From the NCBI RefSeq assembly GCF_050003625.1, contig NC_134398.1, positions 26,257,211 through 26,321,210 of the forward strand: a DNA stretch of 64,000 nt. The letters run 5' to 3'. Positions 34,291-46,814 of this stretch are shown here, one piece after another (position 1 is the stretch's first letter; each line of letters starts with the position of its first letter). The notes under the pieces were generated by a model. It saw only the letters and a list, made by a program, of their open reading frames with translations. It ran no database searches and was not told the origin of the DNA. A program made the position numbers and the translations under genes. This DNA is from Haematobia irritans. Taxonomy: Eukaryota; Arthropoda; Insecta; Diptera; Muscidae.

Positions 34291-35814
34291 TTTTTATACC
34301 CACCACCATAGGATGGGGTATATTAACTTTGTCATTCCGTTTGTAACACATCGAAATATTGCTCTAAGACCCCATAAAGTATATATATTCGGGGTCGTGG
34401 TGAAATTCTGAGTCGATCTGAGCATGTCCGTCCGTCCGTCTGTTGAAATCACGCTAACTTCCGAGCGAAACAAGCTATCGACTTGAAACTTGGCACAAGT
34501 AGTTGTTATCGATGTAGGTCGGATGGTATTGAAAATGGGCCATATCGGTCCACTTTTACGTATAGGCCCCATATAAACGGACCCCCAAATTTGGCTTGCG
34601 GAGCCTCTAAGAGAAGAAAATTTCATCCGATCCGGCTGAAATTTGGTACATAGTGTTAGTATATGATCTCTAACAACTATGTAAAAATTGGTCCACATCG
34701 GTCAATAATTACATATAGCCTCCATATAAATCGATCCCCAAATTTGACTTGAGGAGCCTCTATGAGAAGTAAATTTCAACCCATCCGGCTGAAATTTCGA
34801 ACATGGTGCTAGTATATGGTCTCTAATGACCATGCAAAAATTGGTCCACATCGGTGCATAATTATATATAGCCCCCTTATAAACCGATCATCAGATTTGA
34901 CCTCCGGAGCCTCTTGGAAGCCCAACATTCATCTGATTCAGTTGATATTTGGTACGTGGTGTTAGTATATGGCCTCAAACACCCATGCAAACATTGGTCG
35001 AAATCGGTCCATAATTATATATAGCCCCCATATAAACCGATCCCCAGATTTGACCTCCGGAGCCCCTTGGAAGAGCAAAATTCATCCGATTCGGTTGAAA
35101 TTTGGTACATGAAGTTAGTGTATGGTATCCAACAACCATGCAGGAATTGGTTCATATCAGTCCATAATTATATATAGCCCCATATAAACCGATCCCGAGA
35201 TTTGGTTTTGGAGCCTCTTGGAGAAGCAAAATTCATGCGATCTGGTTGAAATTTGGTACGTGGTGTTAGTATATGATATTTAACAACCATGCCAAAAGTG
35301 GTCCATATCAGTCCATAATCATATATTGATAGCCCCCATATAAACCGATCCCGAGATTTGGTTTTGGAGGCTCTCGGAGGAGCAAATTTCATCCGAGTCA
35401 GTTGAAATTTGGAACATTGTGCTAGTATATGGCCGTTAACAACCATGCCTAACTAGGTCCATATCGGTCTATAGTTATATATAGCCCTCAGATAAATCGA
35501 TCCCCAATCATAAATTGGTCCATATCAAGTTCATAATTCTATATAGCCCCCGATATTTCAATTCTGTCTCTCTACGTACCGTGCAAAAGTCCATGTCGAT
35601 TCGTAATTATTTGTAGACTTACCTACACATACCTTTTTTGTCTAATATATACCACGTATGGATTAACTCACAATTTAGGAAACGATTTAAGATACCACAA
35701 CCCAAGTAATTCCATTGTGGATGGCAGTCTTTAGTAGAAGTTTCTACACAATCCATGGTGGACGGTACATAAGATTCGGCATGGCCGAACTTACGGCCAT
35801 ATATACTTGTTTTT
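34291..35814 (+). mobile_element. DINE-1-like element, family B copy 4 (most complete)
   Basis: Runs from TTTTTATACCCACCACCATA to GGCCGAACTTACGGCCATAT plus ATACTTGTTTT. The order is: AACACATCGAAATATTGCTC core; GTCCGTCCGTCTGTTGAAAT; seven or more ~150-bp units (GCCCCCATATAAACCGATCC, CAACCATGC); then a unique tail with CAATCCATGGTGGACGGTAC. The right end, reverse-complemented, aligns with the left end of family C and resembles that of A, so all three are one superfamily. Minus-strand frames at 34,139-34,698, 35,168-35,446 and 35,619-35,825 are artefacts. Confidence 0.8.
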
Positions 35815-36992
35815 ATTTTGTTCACGTTTTTTTCATATATTTACTAAATTATTATTTCACACAAAATACTTCATGATTTCTTGCCAAAAATTGCAAAAAA
35901 TTAATTATATCTAATTTGAATTTGTCGATAAATGTTTGCACATTTATGTAATATCGTCGTTTGTAATACAGTTTAGTTAAAATTTTTAAAATTAACCTAA
36001 ATAAAATTCCTTCCTGGTGGGTTCACTGTTATTTTTTAGTGTAGACAATTCAATAATTAATATTTGCTCGTTTATACAAATATTTATCTCAGCCGTTACA
36101 TACAATAGAAGGCTTCTCACATTGACTCTTAACATACACTGATTTTTATTTCCACGCATTGAAACACATTCATTCAAGCATTCACATGGTAATTATTCCA
36201 TTTCAATTCCTTCTCTATTTATCAATTGTTATAAATCAAGTGAAACAATAGTAAATTATCCATTTAATAATAATAACTGAACAAAAACCCCAATAATTAA
36301 ATTTCCATTTATTGTAGGCGTTTGAGGAAATTGCTAATTATTGTTTGTTCTTTTTTTTTCACATATTTATTTTTATGGCAGACACACATCACATCTTCGA
36401 AAAAGTTTTTTTGTTTGTTTTATTTTCTTTTGTAATATAGTCATATCATGTTAGATGATGTATTATCTGTGGGTACATTTATTAATTATTAATTAATAAT
36501 GAATATACATATATGGTGTTAATATGTTAATATTTTTTCTAATACACTAATAGGCGTTTTGTAGAAGTTTATAGATTGAAAACAAAAATTAAAAAAAAAA
36601 TACATTGTATATATACCAAATATGAGAATTGTTTTATTTCACTATATACCTTAATTAAATGTAATAGGGAGTTTCTGTCTTTTGTTTACATTTAACCTAT
36701 TTAGGAGAACAATAATTTTTATTATCTAAGTTGTAAACCTTCAAAACATACACAGAAAACAAAACTATCTCAAATAAATGTTTGTTACAATTTTAATTGT
36801 GTTGTAAGTATATTCAAATTAAATTTTCATTAGTTCATTTAATTTTTATTCAGTCCAAAAATATTGGAGTGAAGGGTGTTGGCTTCAGTCCAGATTGACG
36901 AATTCTACGACTACTCACAATCACAATCCTCTGTACAAAATTTCATACAAATCTGATATGAATTGACAAATCGTACACTCAAAACAAAATTT
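35815..36992. other. AT-rich repeat-poor gap
   Basis: No gene recognised. About 36,870-36,980 resembles degraded DINE sequence (ACAAAATTTCATACAAATCT). Confidence 0.3.
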
Positions 36993-37642
36993 ACTTGGAT
37001 CCAAAGATTTTCTCTTAAGGATTTTGGAATTGATTCCGAGCCAAAGATGCGGCTTCTTTAAAATAAAGAACTTTTCTTAGCGACCTATCTGGCCTTAAAT
37101 TCAGGATCAATAAAATTAAAATTAGGATTCAGATCTCATTTATCTAATTTTCATTTTCTTTTCGCGGTATATTAATAAAGCTATTCATGTAGAAACAAAT
37201 GCCAGTTTAAAAATCCAAATTATAGCGGATACCTCAAAGTAAACATGTTTCTTAATTCCAAAAAAAATTTAAACCGAAGATGCTAAATCCTCAAAATAAG
37301 TCTTAGCCTATATTTGAAGCTTTTTTATCTTTAATCTAAAGATTCAATATTTCAGTTAATTTAAGGACGATTTCTTTAAATGCAAAATGTGTTTTTTTAT
37401 TTTAACGAAAATTTTCCTTTGCTCAAAAGACATGTGACTTTAACGGAGGGACGCAAATTTACAAAATTGGTGTCCTAAATTTAATGAAAAAAGTTTCAGA
37501 AGTAAAGATTATAAACTTTGTTTTAATAAAATAATGACATTTTAATTTAAAGAAATTTGTCCTTAATATTTTGTAAATTGCGTATCCTAAAATTTAGGTT
37601 GCATAACCTTTAATATCACGTAAATAGTTTTTTTCAGTGTAG
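36993..37642 (+). repeat. Dispersed ~640-bp repeat, copy 2
   Basis: Direct repeat partner of 18,535-19,185, with the same start (TACTTGGATCCAAAGATTTT) and the same TTCAGTGTA end. No coding content. Confidence 0.65.
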
Positions 37643-38186
37643 ATGCAAAAGTGCACAAATGGCTTCCAAATACCCCACCCCGAATGACTTCAAACTACCC
37701 CACAAGACGCAGATTTACAATAGACCCACCGACGATCCAAACTACCAAATTATGTTACCAGATTATCTTGGAGCAAAATTTGACACATAATACAGTCACA
37801 GTTACCACCGTTGGTAGAATTCTACCAAAAATGGTAGATTTTTTTACTGTTTGGTAGATTGTTAGAATTATTGATGTTTTGGTAGATTTTGCAAAATCTT
37901 CCCCTTCAAATAATTTTATAAATAAAATTTGGACGAGTTTTTGACGAAATTCACTATCGAAAAAAAGTTTTGAGAATATTTTCTATATAAAAAAAATTTG
38001 ACAAAATTTTCTATAGAAATAAAAATTTGACAAAATTTACTATAGAAATAAAATTTTGACAAAATTTCTTATAGAAATACAATTTTTGGCAAAATGTTTA
38101 AAAAAATAAAATTTTGTTTATAGAAATAAAATTTTACAAAATTGTTCAAACAAATAAATTTTTGACAAATTATAATTTTGACAAAA

Positions 38187-40161
38187 TCTATATATATAAA
38201 ATTCAAATTATGTTTATTTGTTTGTTTGTTTGTTTGTTTATTTGTATGTTCCGGGTTGGCGCGAAAACGGCTGAACCGATTTACTTGAAACTTTCAGAGA
38301 TCGTGGGGGGCACTCATGTGCTGAAAATAGCACATGAGTGCCCCCCATATGACATATGGTCGCGGAGGGGGACCTCCCCTTTGTCGGACTTTTTGAAAAT
38401 TGGACCAAAGTTGACCGATTTGCTAGAAATTTTCATTGAAGGTTGGGTTTGGCATCTAGACAAAGATCCGCAACTTTATATTTCGATATTTGGTGGCGGA
38501 GGGGGACCTCCCCTTTGTTCGACTTTTTTTTAAAGTACTGTGAAAAAACTAAAATTCTCTAAATTATCTGAGATTTACAGAGAACATGCGGTGAGGTTAT
38601 GGAATTAATATGGGGTACCTGATGGTTTCATATGTGGACGGGGAGGGGGACCTCCCCCTTGCCCTACTTTTTTAAACTTGGAACAAAATTATGCGATTTG
38701 CTTGAAATTGTCATTGAATGTTGGGGTTGGCATCTAGACAAAAATCAGCTACATTATTTTTCGATATTTGGTCGGGGAGGGGGACCACCCCTTTGCCCGA
38801 CTTTTTTTTTTAAAGTACAGTGAAAACAAAACTAAACTCCCCCGACTGAAATTTTACGGAAAAATTAGTGAGGTTATGATATTTATATCAGGTTCCTAAT
38901 TTTTTAATAAAAATAAAAGGACATAGGGAAACATCCGCTTCTCTTAAGTAACTACATACAGAGAAACAATTAAACTTTACCGAGTTACTTGAAATTTACA
39001 GAGGACTGGGGAGAGGTTACGATATTAATAGTTGATACCTGATTTTGTGATATTTGGACGGATGAGAGGCCGCCCCTTTAGGCTTATAATTTGCTTGACA
39101 TTTTCTGGGACGTTTACAAAAGATACGCTACATCACTTTTCGATATTTAGTCGGGGAGGAGGTCCTCCTCTAAAACTGCAAAAAAAACAACAACAATTCA
39201 TAAGTTTTCTTGAAATTTACATAGGCAGTGGGGGAAGGTTATGAACGAAGAGGCAACCTTCCTTGCCCCACACTTGAAGGAAAGTTTCAAGAATTTTCAT
39301 TTTCAGTGCTATTCACTACGGTGTTTGTCGATATTGTATCGGGGAAAGTGACGTCCCTTTAAAACAATAGAGCAAAATTTAAACATCGCCGATCTACTTG
39401 AAATTTACAGGGAACGTGGGAGGAGGTGATTAAATTTATACATGATTTTTAAATTAGTATATGATTTTTCGATATCTGGTTGGGGAAGGGGAAAATTGAA
39501 ATAAACTTTGTCGATTTACTTCGATAGAATTTATAGGGACCATTGAGTAGTTGCGAAATTAATATAGGGTACGTGATAGTCCGATATCAGGTCGGAGTGG
39601 AGCGAAGGTGGGGAGAGCGTTCCCTTTTGTCCGTTTTTTTTTTTATTAAATTGAAAGTAGAGGGTTGTCCGTAAATGGGAACTCGGTACATAATTTTATG
39701 ATTTTTGCACAGGCTTCTGCCAGACTTCGTTTTAGTAAAGAACTTAAATTTACATGAAATGGGCAGCCAACGTAGAGGGTGCATCATTTTGCAACATTTT
39801 AGCAAATGTTAATGTGGTAAAATTTTTTACTATTTTTGTTTTTTTCCGATTTATTGGATGGGAAACAGTAATTCTTTGTATGTTATTATAATATAGTGCT
39901 TAATTTTCAGACATGTTGAGGAGAAGGATACCTTTCCTTGACAAACCACACTTAAATTTCATAAGAAATATAGAAGAAGGTACACCCTTTCCCGCCGTAT
40001 TTGTACCTATAAACGAAAAACCAAGCAGTCCGATTGTTTAAAAGAATTCAAATCTTTTCGAATTTGTTTTCAGCACGAAGGATATAGTTGACTAAATTAA
40101 CGTAAAATATTCTTCCAAATATGCTTCGGAAGGCGCAGCGAAGCGGGACGGGTTACGCTAG
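38187..40161 (+). mobile_element. Non-autonomous Helitron, 1,975 bp, precise borders
   Basis: Starts TCTATATATATAAAATTC after an A and ends GGGTTACGCTAG before a T: the 5'-TC...CTRR-3' structure and A/T insertion site of Helitrons. A short imperfect GC-rich stem (AGCGAA...TTACGCT) precedes the end. Removing it rejoins GACAAAA to TTTTCTATAG, which is exactly the interrupted 29-bp unit. The interior holds diverged ~200-bp units (ACTTGAAATTTACAG, GTTATG, TTTCGATATTTGG, GGGGAGGGGGACC). There is no Rep/helicase coding capacity, so it depends on an autonomous relative. Frames at 38,114-38,533, 38,632-38,823, 39,032-39,244 and 39,587-39,805 are artefacts. Confidence 0.9.
38304..38347. repeat. Perfect 19-bp hairpin within the Helitron
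   Basis: TGGGGGGCACTCATGTGCT (38304-38322), a six-base loop, then its exact inverse (38329-38347). It is the strongest hairpin in the element, yet it sits near the 5' end rather than at the usual 3' subterminal position. Confidence 0.85.
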
Positions 40162-42170
40162 TTTTCTATAGAAATAACATGTTGACAAAATTTTCTATAG
40201 GAATAAAATTTTGACAAAATGTTGTATAGGAATAAAATTTTGAAAATATTTTCTATAGAAATAAAATTTTGACAAAAATTTCTATAGAACAAAATCTCGA
40301 AATAAAATTTTGAAAAAATTTTCTATAGAAATAAAATGTATACAAAATTTCTTATAGAAATAAAATTTTGCAAAAATATTCTATAGAAATAAAATTTTGA
40401 CAAAATTTTCTATATAAATAAAATGTTAACAAAAATGTCTATAGAATTAAATTTTTTACAAAATTTTCTATAGAAATAAAATTTTTGACAAAATTTTCTA
40501 TAGAAATAAAATTTTGGACAAAATTTTCTGTAGAAATAAAATTTTGGACAAAATTTTCTGTAGAAATACAAATTTGACAAGATTTCCTATACATATAAAA
40601 TGTTGACAAAATGTTCTATAGAAATAAAATGTTGACAAAATTTTCTATAGAATTAAAAATTTTGACAAAATTTTCTATAGAATTAAAAATTTTGACAAAA
40701 TTTTCTATAGAATTAAAAATTTTGACAAAATTTTCTATAGAATTAAAAATTTTGACAAAATTTTCTATAGAATTAAAAATTTTGACAAAGTTTTCTATAG
40801 AAATAAAATTTTTACAAAATTTTGTATGAAATAAAATTTTGACAAAATTTCTATAGAAATGAAATTTTGACAAAATTTTCTATAGAAATAAAATTTTGAC
40901 AAACATGTCTATAGAATTAAAATTTTGACAAAATGTTCTATATAAATAAAATTTTTGACAAAATATTCTATAGAAACAAAATTTTTGACAAACTTTTCTG
41001 TAGAAATACAAATTTGACAAGATACAAATACAAATAAAATGTTGACAAAATTTTCTATAGAAATAAAATGTTGACAAAAATTTCTATAGAATTAAAAATG
41101 TTGACAAAATTTTCTATAGAACTAAAAATTTGTACAAAATTTTCTATAGAATTAAAAATTTTTCTATAGAAATGAAATTTTGACAAAATTTTCTATAGAA
41201 ATAATATGTTGACAAAGTTTTCTATAGAAATGAAATTTTGACAAAATTTTCTATAGAAATAAAATGTTGACAAAATTTTCTATAGAAATAAAATGTTGAC
41301 AAAATTTTCTAAAGAAATAAAATTTTTACAAAATTTTCTATAGAAATGAAATTTTGACAAAATTTTCTATAGAAATAAAATATTGATATAATTTTCTATA
41401 GAAATAAAATTTTGACAAAATTTTCTACAGAAATAAAATTTTGACAAAATTTTCTACAGAAATAAAATTTTGACAAAATTTTCTACAGAAATAAAATTTT
41501 GAAAAAATTTTCTATAGAAATAAAACTTTGACAATATTTTCTATAGAAAAAAAAATTCCATAGAAATAAAATTTTGTCAAACTTTTCCATACAAAAAAAT
41601 TTGACAAAAATTTATATAGAAAAAAAATTTACAACATTTTCTATAGAAAAAAAAATTTGACAACATTTTCTGTAGAAATAAAATGTTGACAAAATTATCT
41701 ACAGAAATTAAATGTTGACAAAATTTTCTGTAGAAATAAAATTTTGACAAAAATTTATATAGAATTAAAATGTTGACAACATTTTTTGTAGAAATAAAAT
41801 TTTGACAAAATTTTCTACAGAAATTAAATTTTCTACAGAAATAAAATTTTCTACAGATATTAAATGTTGACAAAAATGTATATAGAATTAAAATGTTGAC
41901 AAAATTTTTTATAGAAATAAAATTTTGACAAAATTTTCTATAGAATAAAAAATTTTGACAAAATGTTCCATAAAAATAAAATGTTGACAAAATTTTCTAT
42001 AAAAATGAAATTTTGACAAAATTTTCTGTAGAAATAAAATTTTGACAAAAATTTATATAGAATTACAATTTTGACAAAATTTTCTATAGAAATAAAGTTT
42101 TGACAAAATTTTCTATAGAAATAAAATTTTAACAAAAATTTCTATAGGGTTCAAATTTTAACAAAATTTT
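40162..42170 (-). repeat. 29/30-bp array of K7 with a homogenised block
   Basis: Mostly diverged units, but 40,639-40,790 holds five consecutive practically identical 30-bp units (TTTTGACAAAATTTTCTATA plus GAATTAAAAA). This marks very recent local expansion. Open frames on both strands (40,611-40,873, 40,880-41,077, 41,577-42,135) are array artefacts. Confidence 0.85.
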
Positions 42171-42400
42171 CAAAAAATTCGAAAAAGACACCAAATTCTA
42201 TTTTTCTACTGTATGTTTCTTGTAAATGGACTTCATACAAAAACTATAGCCGATACTTTTTCCGGTTCTTTTTTGTATTAATTCTCACACTTTGCAGGAT
42301 ATTATAGGCCAAATAGCGTTTATTTTCGTAAGGCCATTTGGTCACAATTCAACAATCAAGTTTTCAGAATAAGCTCATATATCTCTTGAAGTAATTGAGG

Positions 42401-42693
42401 CACACACAAAAAAATTTCACGAAAATTTTTCCAATTAAAATTTTAACTGAGTTTTAAAAAATATTCAATTAAAAATTTAATTGATTCAACAAATTTTTTA
42501 ATTGAAACAAAAATCAATCACAAAAATAATAGTATCAATTAATTTTTTAATTGGATCAATTAACTTTTTAATTGGCCTTCAATTAATTTTTTAATTGATA
42601 CTATAATTTCTGTGATTGAAGACATTTCAATTAAAAATTAATTGGATCAATTAATTTCGTGATTGAATCAGAAAAAAAAATTTTGTGTGTAGG
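42401..42693. mobile_element. Foldback MITE, about 293 bp
   Basis: ACACACAAAA near the left end matches TTTTGTGTGT near the right end. The interior is a long imperfect palindrome of AATTAATTTTTTAATTG-type repeats, with TAGTATCAATTAA facing TTAATTGATACTA. No transposase. Confidence 0.65.
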
Positions 42694-43137
42694 TTTTCAA
42701 AGTGGCAATTTTTGTTCTACATGCTGTTAGTACAAGTAAAAACAGAAGAAAAATTAAAGCTTTTAACATTAGGTTTATTTCGGTAGCGAAAGGGTTAAAA
42801 TGTTTGACAAAATTTTCTATAGAAATAAAAATTTGACAAAATTTCTTATACAAATAAAATGTTGACAAAATTTTCTATAGAAATAAAATTTGTCAAAATT
42901 TTCAATAGAAATAAAATTTTCAATAGAAATAAAATTTTGACAAAAGTTTGTATAGAATTAAAATTTTGACAAAATTTTCTATAGAAATAAAATTTTGAAA
43001 AAATTTTCTAAAGAAATAACATGTTGACAAAAGTTTCTACAGAAAAAATGTTTGAACAAATTTTATAAGTTTTTTCAAAGGGGTAGATTTTTGGTAAAAT
43101 GTACATTTGGTACCTTATTTTCGGCACTATTGGCAAC

Positions 43138-44811
43138 TACTTTGATGTGATATTTGACACAGGTATCACTGATAGTCAATTACTCCCAGCACTATATCCA
43201 ATATCATTAAGCTCTATGTAAATAGTGAGGTTTTCAACAATAAGGCGTATTTATTGATACGATTTCGGTTACCATATAGCAGGCTCCAACCAATATTTGC
43301 ATTATTTTAGTTATTTTAAAACAAACTAAAATAAAATATCGATTTCAATACAACGACGATGCTGAAAACTTTAATTGAAAAACAAATCTGTTAACTCCAC
43401 ACACAATATTTTATATGCAAAAACATGTCATTTCTCTTGTAAAACCTCATGAATTTATTACAAGAGTTTGTCCAATATATATTTTTACACATTTCTTGTC
43501 CAAGTCATAGTATGGGTATGTAAATCAAGTAATGCGTGGGTTCTTCTGTGACTTCTCAATATATCTAAATATTCAACATATAGTATGTGTTGTTACAAAT
43601 TTGTATATACATATTTTTTTCTTTTTGTATAGATACATATATATTTAGCTTTTATAAGACAAACATTAATTTTGCACGGATGCACACATATCAAAAACTC
43701 AAATGGAATACAACCAATAAAATTTTAAGATATAAGATACCTATGATAAAATGAAACATGTCAATTTGTGTATGTGGCTTTATCAACGAAATGAAACGTA
43801 GATGGGCGTAGATTAATGAGAATTTAAGTGCTGCGCAACATTTTTAACTGAATGCGAATGAGTGATCACAATTAAGTGAAGAACAAAAAAAATGACTATA
43901 AAACCAAATGTGAAATTTTTAAAGGTGCAGACATATTTTCACATGACATCATTTAATCAAATCAAAACAGACTCAATGGAGCCACAGATGCCGAAATGAT
44001 GATGAGAAGGTGAAGGCTATGATCGGTAAGGAAGTTAAAGAAATTAATTAAAAATAAAATTATTGAATATGAAGAGCTAATATAGAAATGAAAATCTCCT
44101 TTGTCTTGAAGTATTTTCTTTAAAACCAAATTAACTCGAATTCATGATAAAAGTCGCAATGATTGTGTCCAACCTCTTTTGTTTGTGTTAAAAGAAAATT
44201 CTTTTGCATGAAAGGAAAACTTCGTTTGTCTAAAATTTCTTTCGTCAGAAAATTGTTATAGCCCTTTTTCAAATTAAGTCTTGGGCATTCCTCTTTGTAT
44301 TCATCTATCATGCTTCTTCAAGGCGTTGAATATTACTAACCTCCATCCAGCTTTATATATTTCTTCTTCTTTTTTTAAACCCTGAGTAGTTTCAAGTGAA
44401 GTTTGTGCAATGTGTCTTTAGTTTTGCAATAGTGTAGATTTTCTCTCTATCTCTCTATATATTTTCACCTCTCATATTTTTCACATGAAGTTTGTGTCCA
44501 AAGTCTTTCGTTTTGGAATATTGTAGATCCCTGACTGAGTTTTTTTATGTATGTATTTACCGCCGTACGGACATAATACGTCTTCTTTTATAGCACCTCC
44601 TAAATGTGCCTGATACTTCTAATACAATAAAATTGATGTACAAGGTAACTGACACAATGAGTTACCAAGGTCACACTTGTATATTTGTCAAACTTAAATG
44701 ACAGCTACATATTGGTTTATTCTTAAATCAACAAGAAACATTTGCGTATAAGTTTATTTAAAATGAAAGTTACTTGAGATGGAGTTCAAACTTAATAAAA
44801 TCATTTATTTA
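43138..44811. other. Repeat-poor gap with a motif copy
   Basis: No gene called. A ~90-bp imperfect local repeat at 44,395-44,540 carries one weak (44,401-44,425) and one good copy of the 24-bp motif. The 63-codon minus frame at 44,120-44,311 is non-repetitive but has no other support. Confidence 0.35.
44490..44514 (+). promoter_or_regulatory. Recurring 24-bp motif, copy 5
   Basis: TGTCCAAAGTCTTTCGTTT core preceded by GTTTG and, further upstream, CTCTCATATT, which is also found upstream of the copy at 50,135. Function unknown. Confidence 0.4.
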
Positions 44812-46249
44812 TACACCCAGAAAAAAGTGCCTTCGAAACTAAAGGAAAAAAATTTCATCAATATAGTTTATCCATTTTATTTCCATTAAGGTAAATTTTT
44901 GTGAAAAATAATAAAATTTACTCGTTTCAGTAAAAAAATCCTAAACTGTAAGCAGTTAGGAATAGTTCATTAACTAGAATAAGGCATGGAATTTTACTCA
45001 TACTATTTTCTTCGCTGGGTATAAGAATTTACTACTGAAAAAGAAAATTTTATTCACCGATAACAAAGCATTCGTAAAAATAAACAAAAACCGAACTAAA
45101 ACCAAGTTTCTTCAAAATTAGTAAAATTTCTTATAAAATGATAATTGCGACTTCCTTTATAATAGAAAGTTTTTCATACATACGAACAACACTTGGCATA
45201 GAAAAATATTTTAGTTCATTCGTACTAAGAAGTATGCAATCCTTTCAAAACTTAAGGAAACACACTTGTTAGAATATAGGAAATTTTCCTAAATTTCTAT
45301 TGTCTACCTGCAATCGATACCTGTCATCGTAATCGATGTGTTTGCGCGTGGGTGTAATCGATATATTTGCGCGTCGGTTGTTTTTTTAGTTGGAATCGCG
45401 TTGTTTTGGTATACGGAGAGATTGTTAAAAAATAATATGGTAAAATAATATAATAAATAACAAATAAAATATATAAAATATTTGTTATTTTAAATTAGTG
45501 AGAAAAATTTTCGTTTTTTTAAATAAATCTATCAATGTTCGTGATAGTGTATAAAGAAAGAAAACACCAGCAGAATAACAACCCTTTCATTTGTCTTCAT
45601 TTTGGAATCTTCAATTATCAGGTAATATTCAGTGACGATAACCTTTTGCAACAAAAATGTTTTATGATTTTTTATATTTGTAGGTATTGAAATTGTAAAA
45701 GGAGGACAAAATCGTTAGGCAGCAACTTATTAAAAGTGAAAAGTACAAGAAGAAGAAAAAGTGCGTTTTACAGTTGATAATACACACGGAAATAGGAAAT
45801 AGTGGAATAATAAACTAATATTACAAAGAGATTCGATTCTGTTGATTCTTAATAAATATATTCAATATATTAATAAAACATGTCTTTTATTGAAGATAAA
45901 ATTGCTTATAGAAATAAATAAAATTGTATTTAAAAACGAAGGTAAGCAGTTCTAATTATGAAGTAAAAGTTTTACCACAAATGTGTAAGATTTGTCGAAA
46001 TGAATGAAAAAATTTCAATAAAATCATTCCATATATGAATTCAAATTAGTTAAATTTTTTCCTTCTGTAGTATAGTGGTATATAAATATAGGAAAATGTT
46101 AACTAATATATGGAATGCATTATTCCTAATTTCTACGAAAATCACATCGTTCAAACAAATAAAAATGTCTTTGGCGCTATACGAAGTTCAACTTTCTTCA
46201 CAATGAGTTCATTTTAACTTAAAGAAGGGGTCACTTTTTTCTGGGTGTA
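44812..46249. mobile_element. 1.43-kb element with perfect 18-bp TIRs (family D)
   Basis: TACACCCAGAAAAAAGTG at 44812-44829 is the exact inverse of 46232-46249. The outermost TA on each side could be the target duplication, giving CACCCAG..CTGGGTG ends as in Tc1/mariner-like elements. The interior has no transposase frame. The middle part (about 45,300-45,900) differs from the outer, D-like parts. It contains repeated AATCGAT and TTTGCGCGT boxes and looks like acquired or unique sequence. D-like fragments lie at 1,310-1,760, 3,580-3,825 and 58,440-58,776. Confidence 0.75.
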
Positions 46250-46814
46250 TTTAGCCTGCTGTTTTAGCTGAGTTCAAACACCCCAAAGTCAACAATATAT
46301 TTCTATAGCGTTACAAAACGTCAAGTAGAATAAACTGCGAAAAACGCCAGAAATAATTTGATGAGTTTAGGACTGATTTCAACAAAATCTTCAATGAGAG
46401 AAGAGTTTTCTTTTCTGAGAAACGACAAACCAAGTTTTCATTAAATGCTAAATAATTTCCTTTTAAAACAAATAGAAAAAAATAGATAAACTCGTTGCAT
46501 CGCTTGTCATAAATTCGCGTTTAGCTTTTAAAGAATCTACTTTATAACAAAGGGAAATATCAATCCAAATGAAATTGATAATGACTTATGGGGAACAATT
46601 TTAGAATGCAAATATTTCAACAAGAATCGGCACCGTTTATACAAAATTTATACCAGTTTAAACAAAATTTTTAACTAAATTTAAAGAGTCGCGTGAACTG
46701 CAAAAGGTTAAAAACAATAATCGATTTGAGTGCAGTTAGCTGGGTTTATTTTGAGCGTGCTGCACTCGAATCGATGATTTGACGGTGGCAAAGGAAAAGA
46801 GATATGTTTGTACG
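46250..46814. other. Short unexplained gap
   Basis: Non-repetitive AT-rich sequence; no gene or element recognised. Confidence 0.3.

Larger units (their letters stand above)
37797..43137 (-). mobile_element. K element copy 7, containing a Helitron and a foldback MITE
   Basis: The left terminus (CAGTTACCACCGTTGGTAGA, then ATTCTACCAAAAATGGTAGA) is complete. The right terminus at about 43,080-43,137 has GGGTAGATTTTTGGTAAAAT, then TTTTCGGCACTATTGGCAAC. The 29-bp array is split by a Helitron at 38,187-40,161 and a MITE at 42,401-42,693. Without these, the element is about 3.1 kb. Confidence 0.75.

Noticed and set aside
16196..35446. YMGAIYNYGPMWTN-type frames
   Set aside because: Artefacts of the ~153-bp units of DINE family B on the minus strand.
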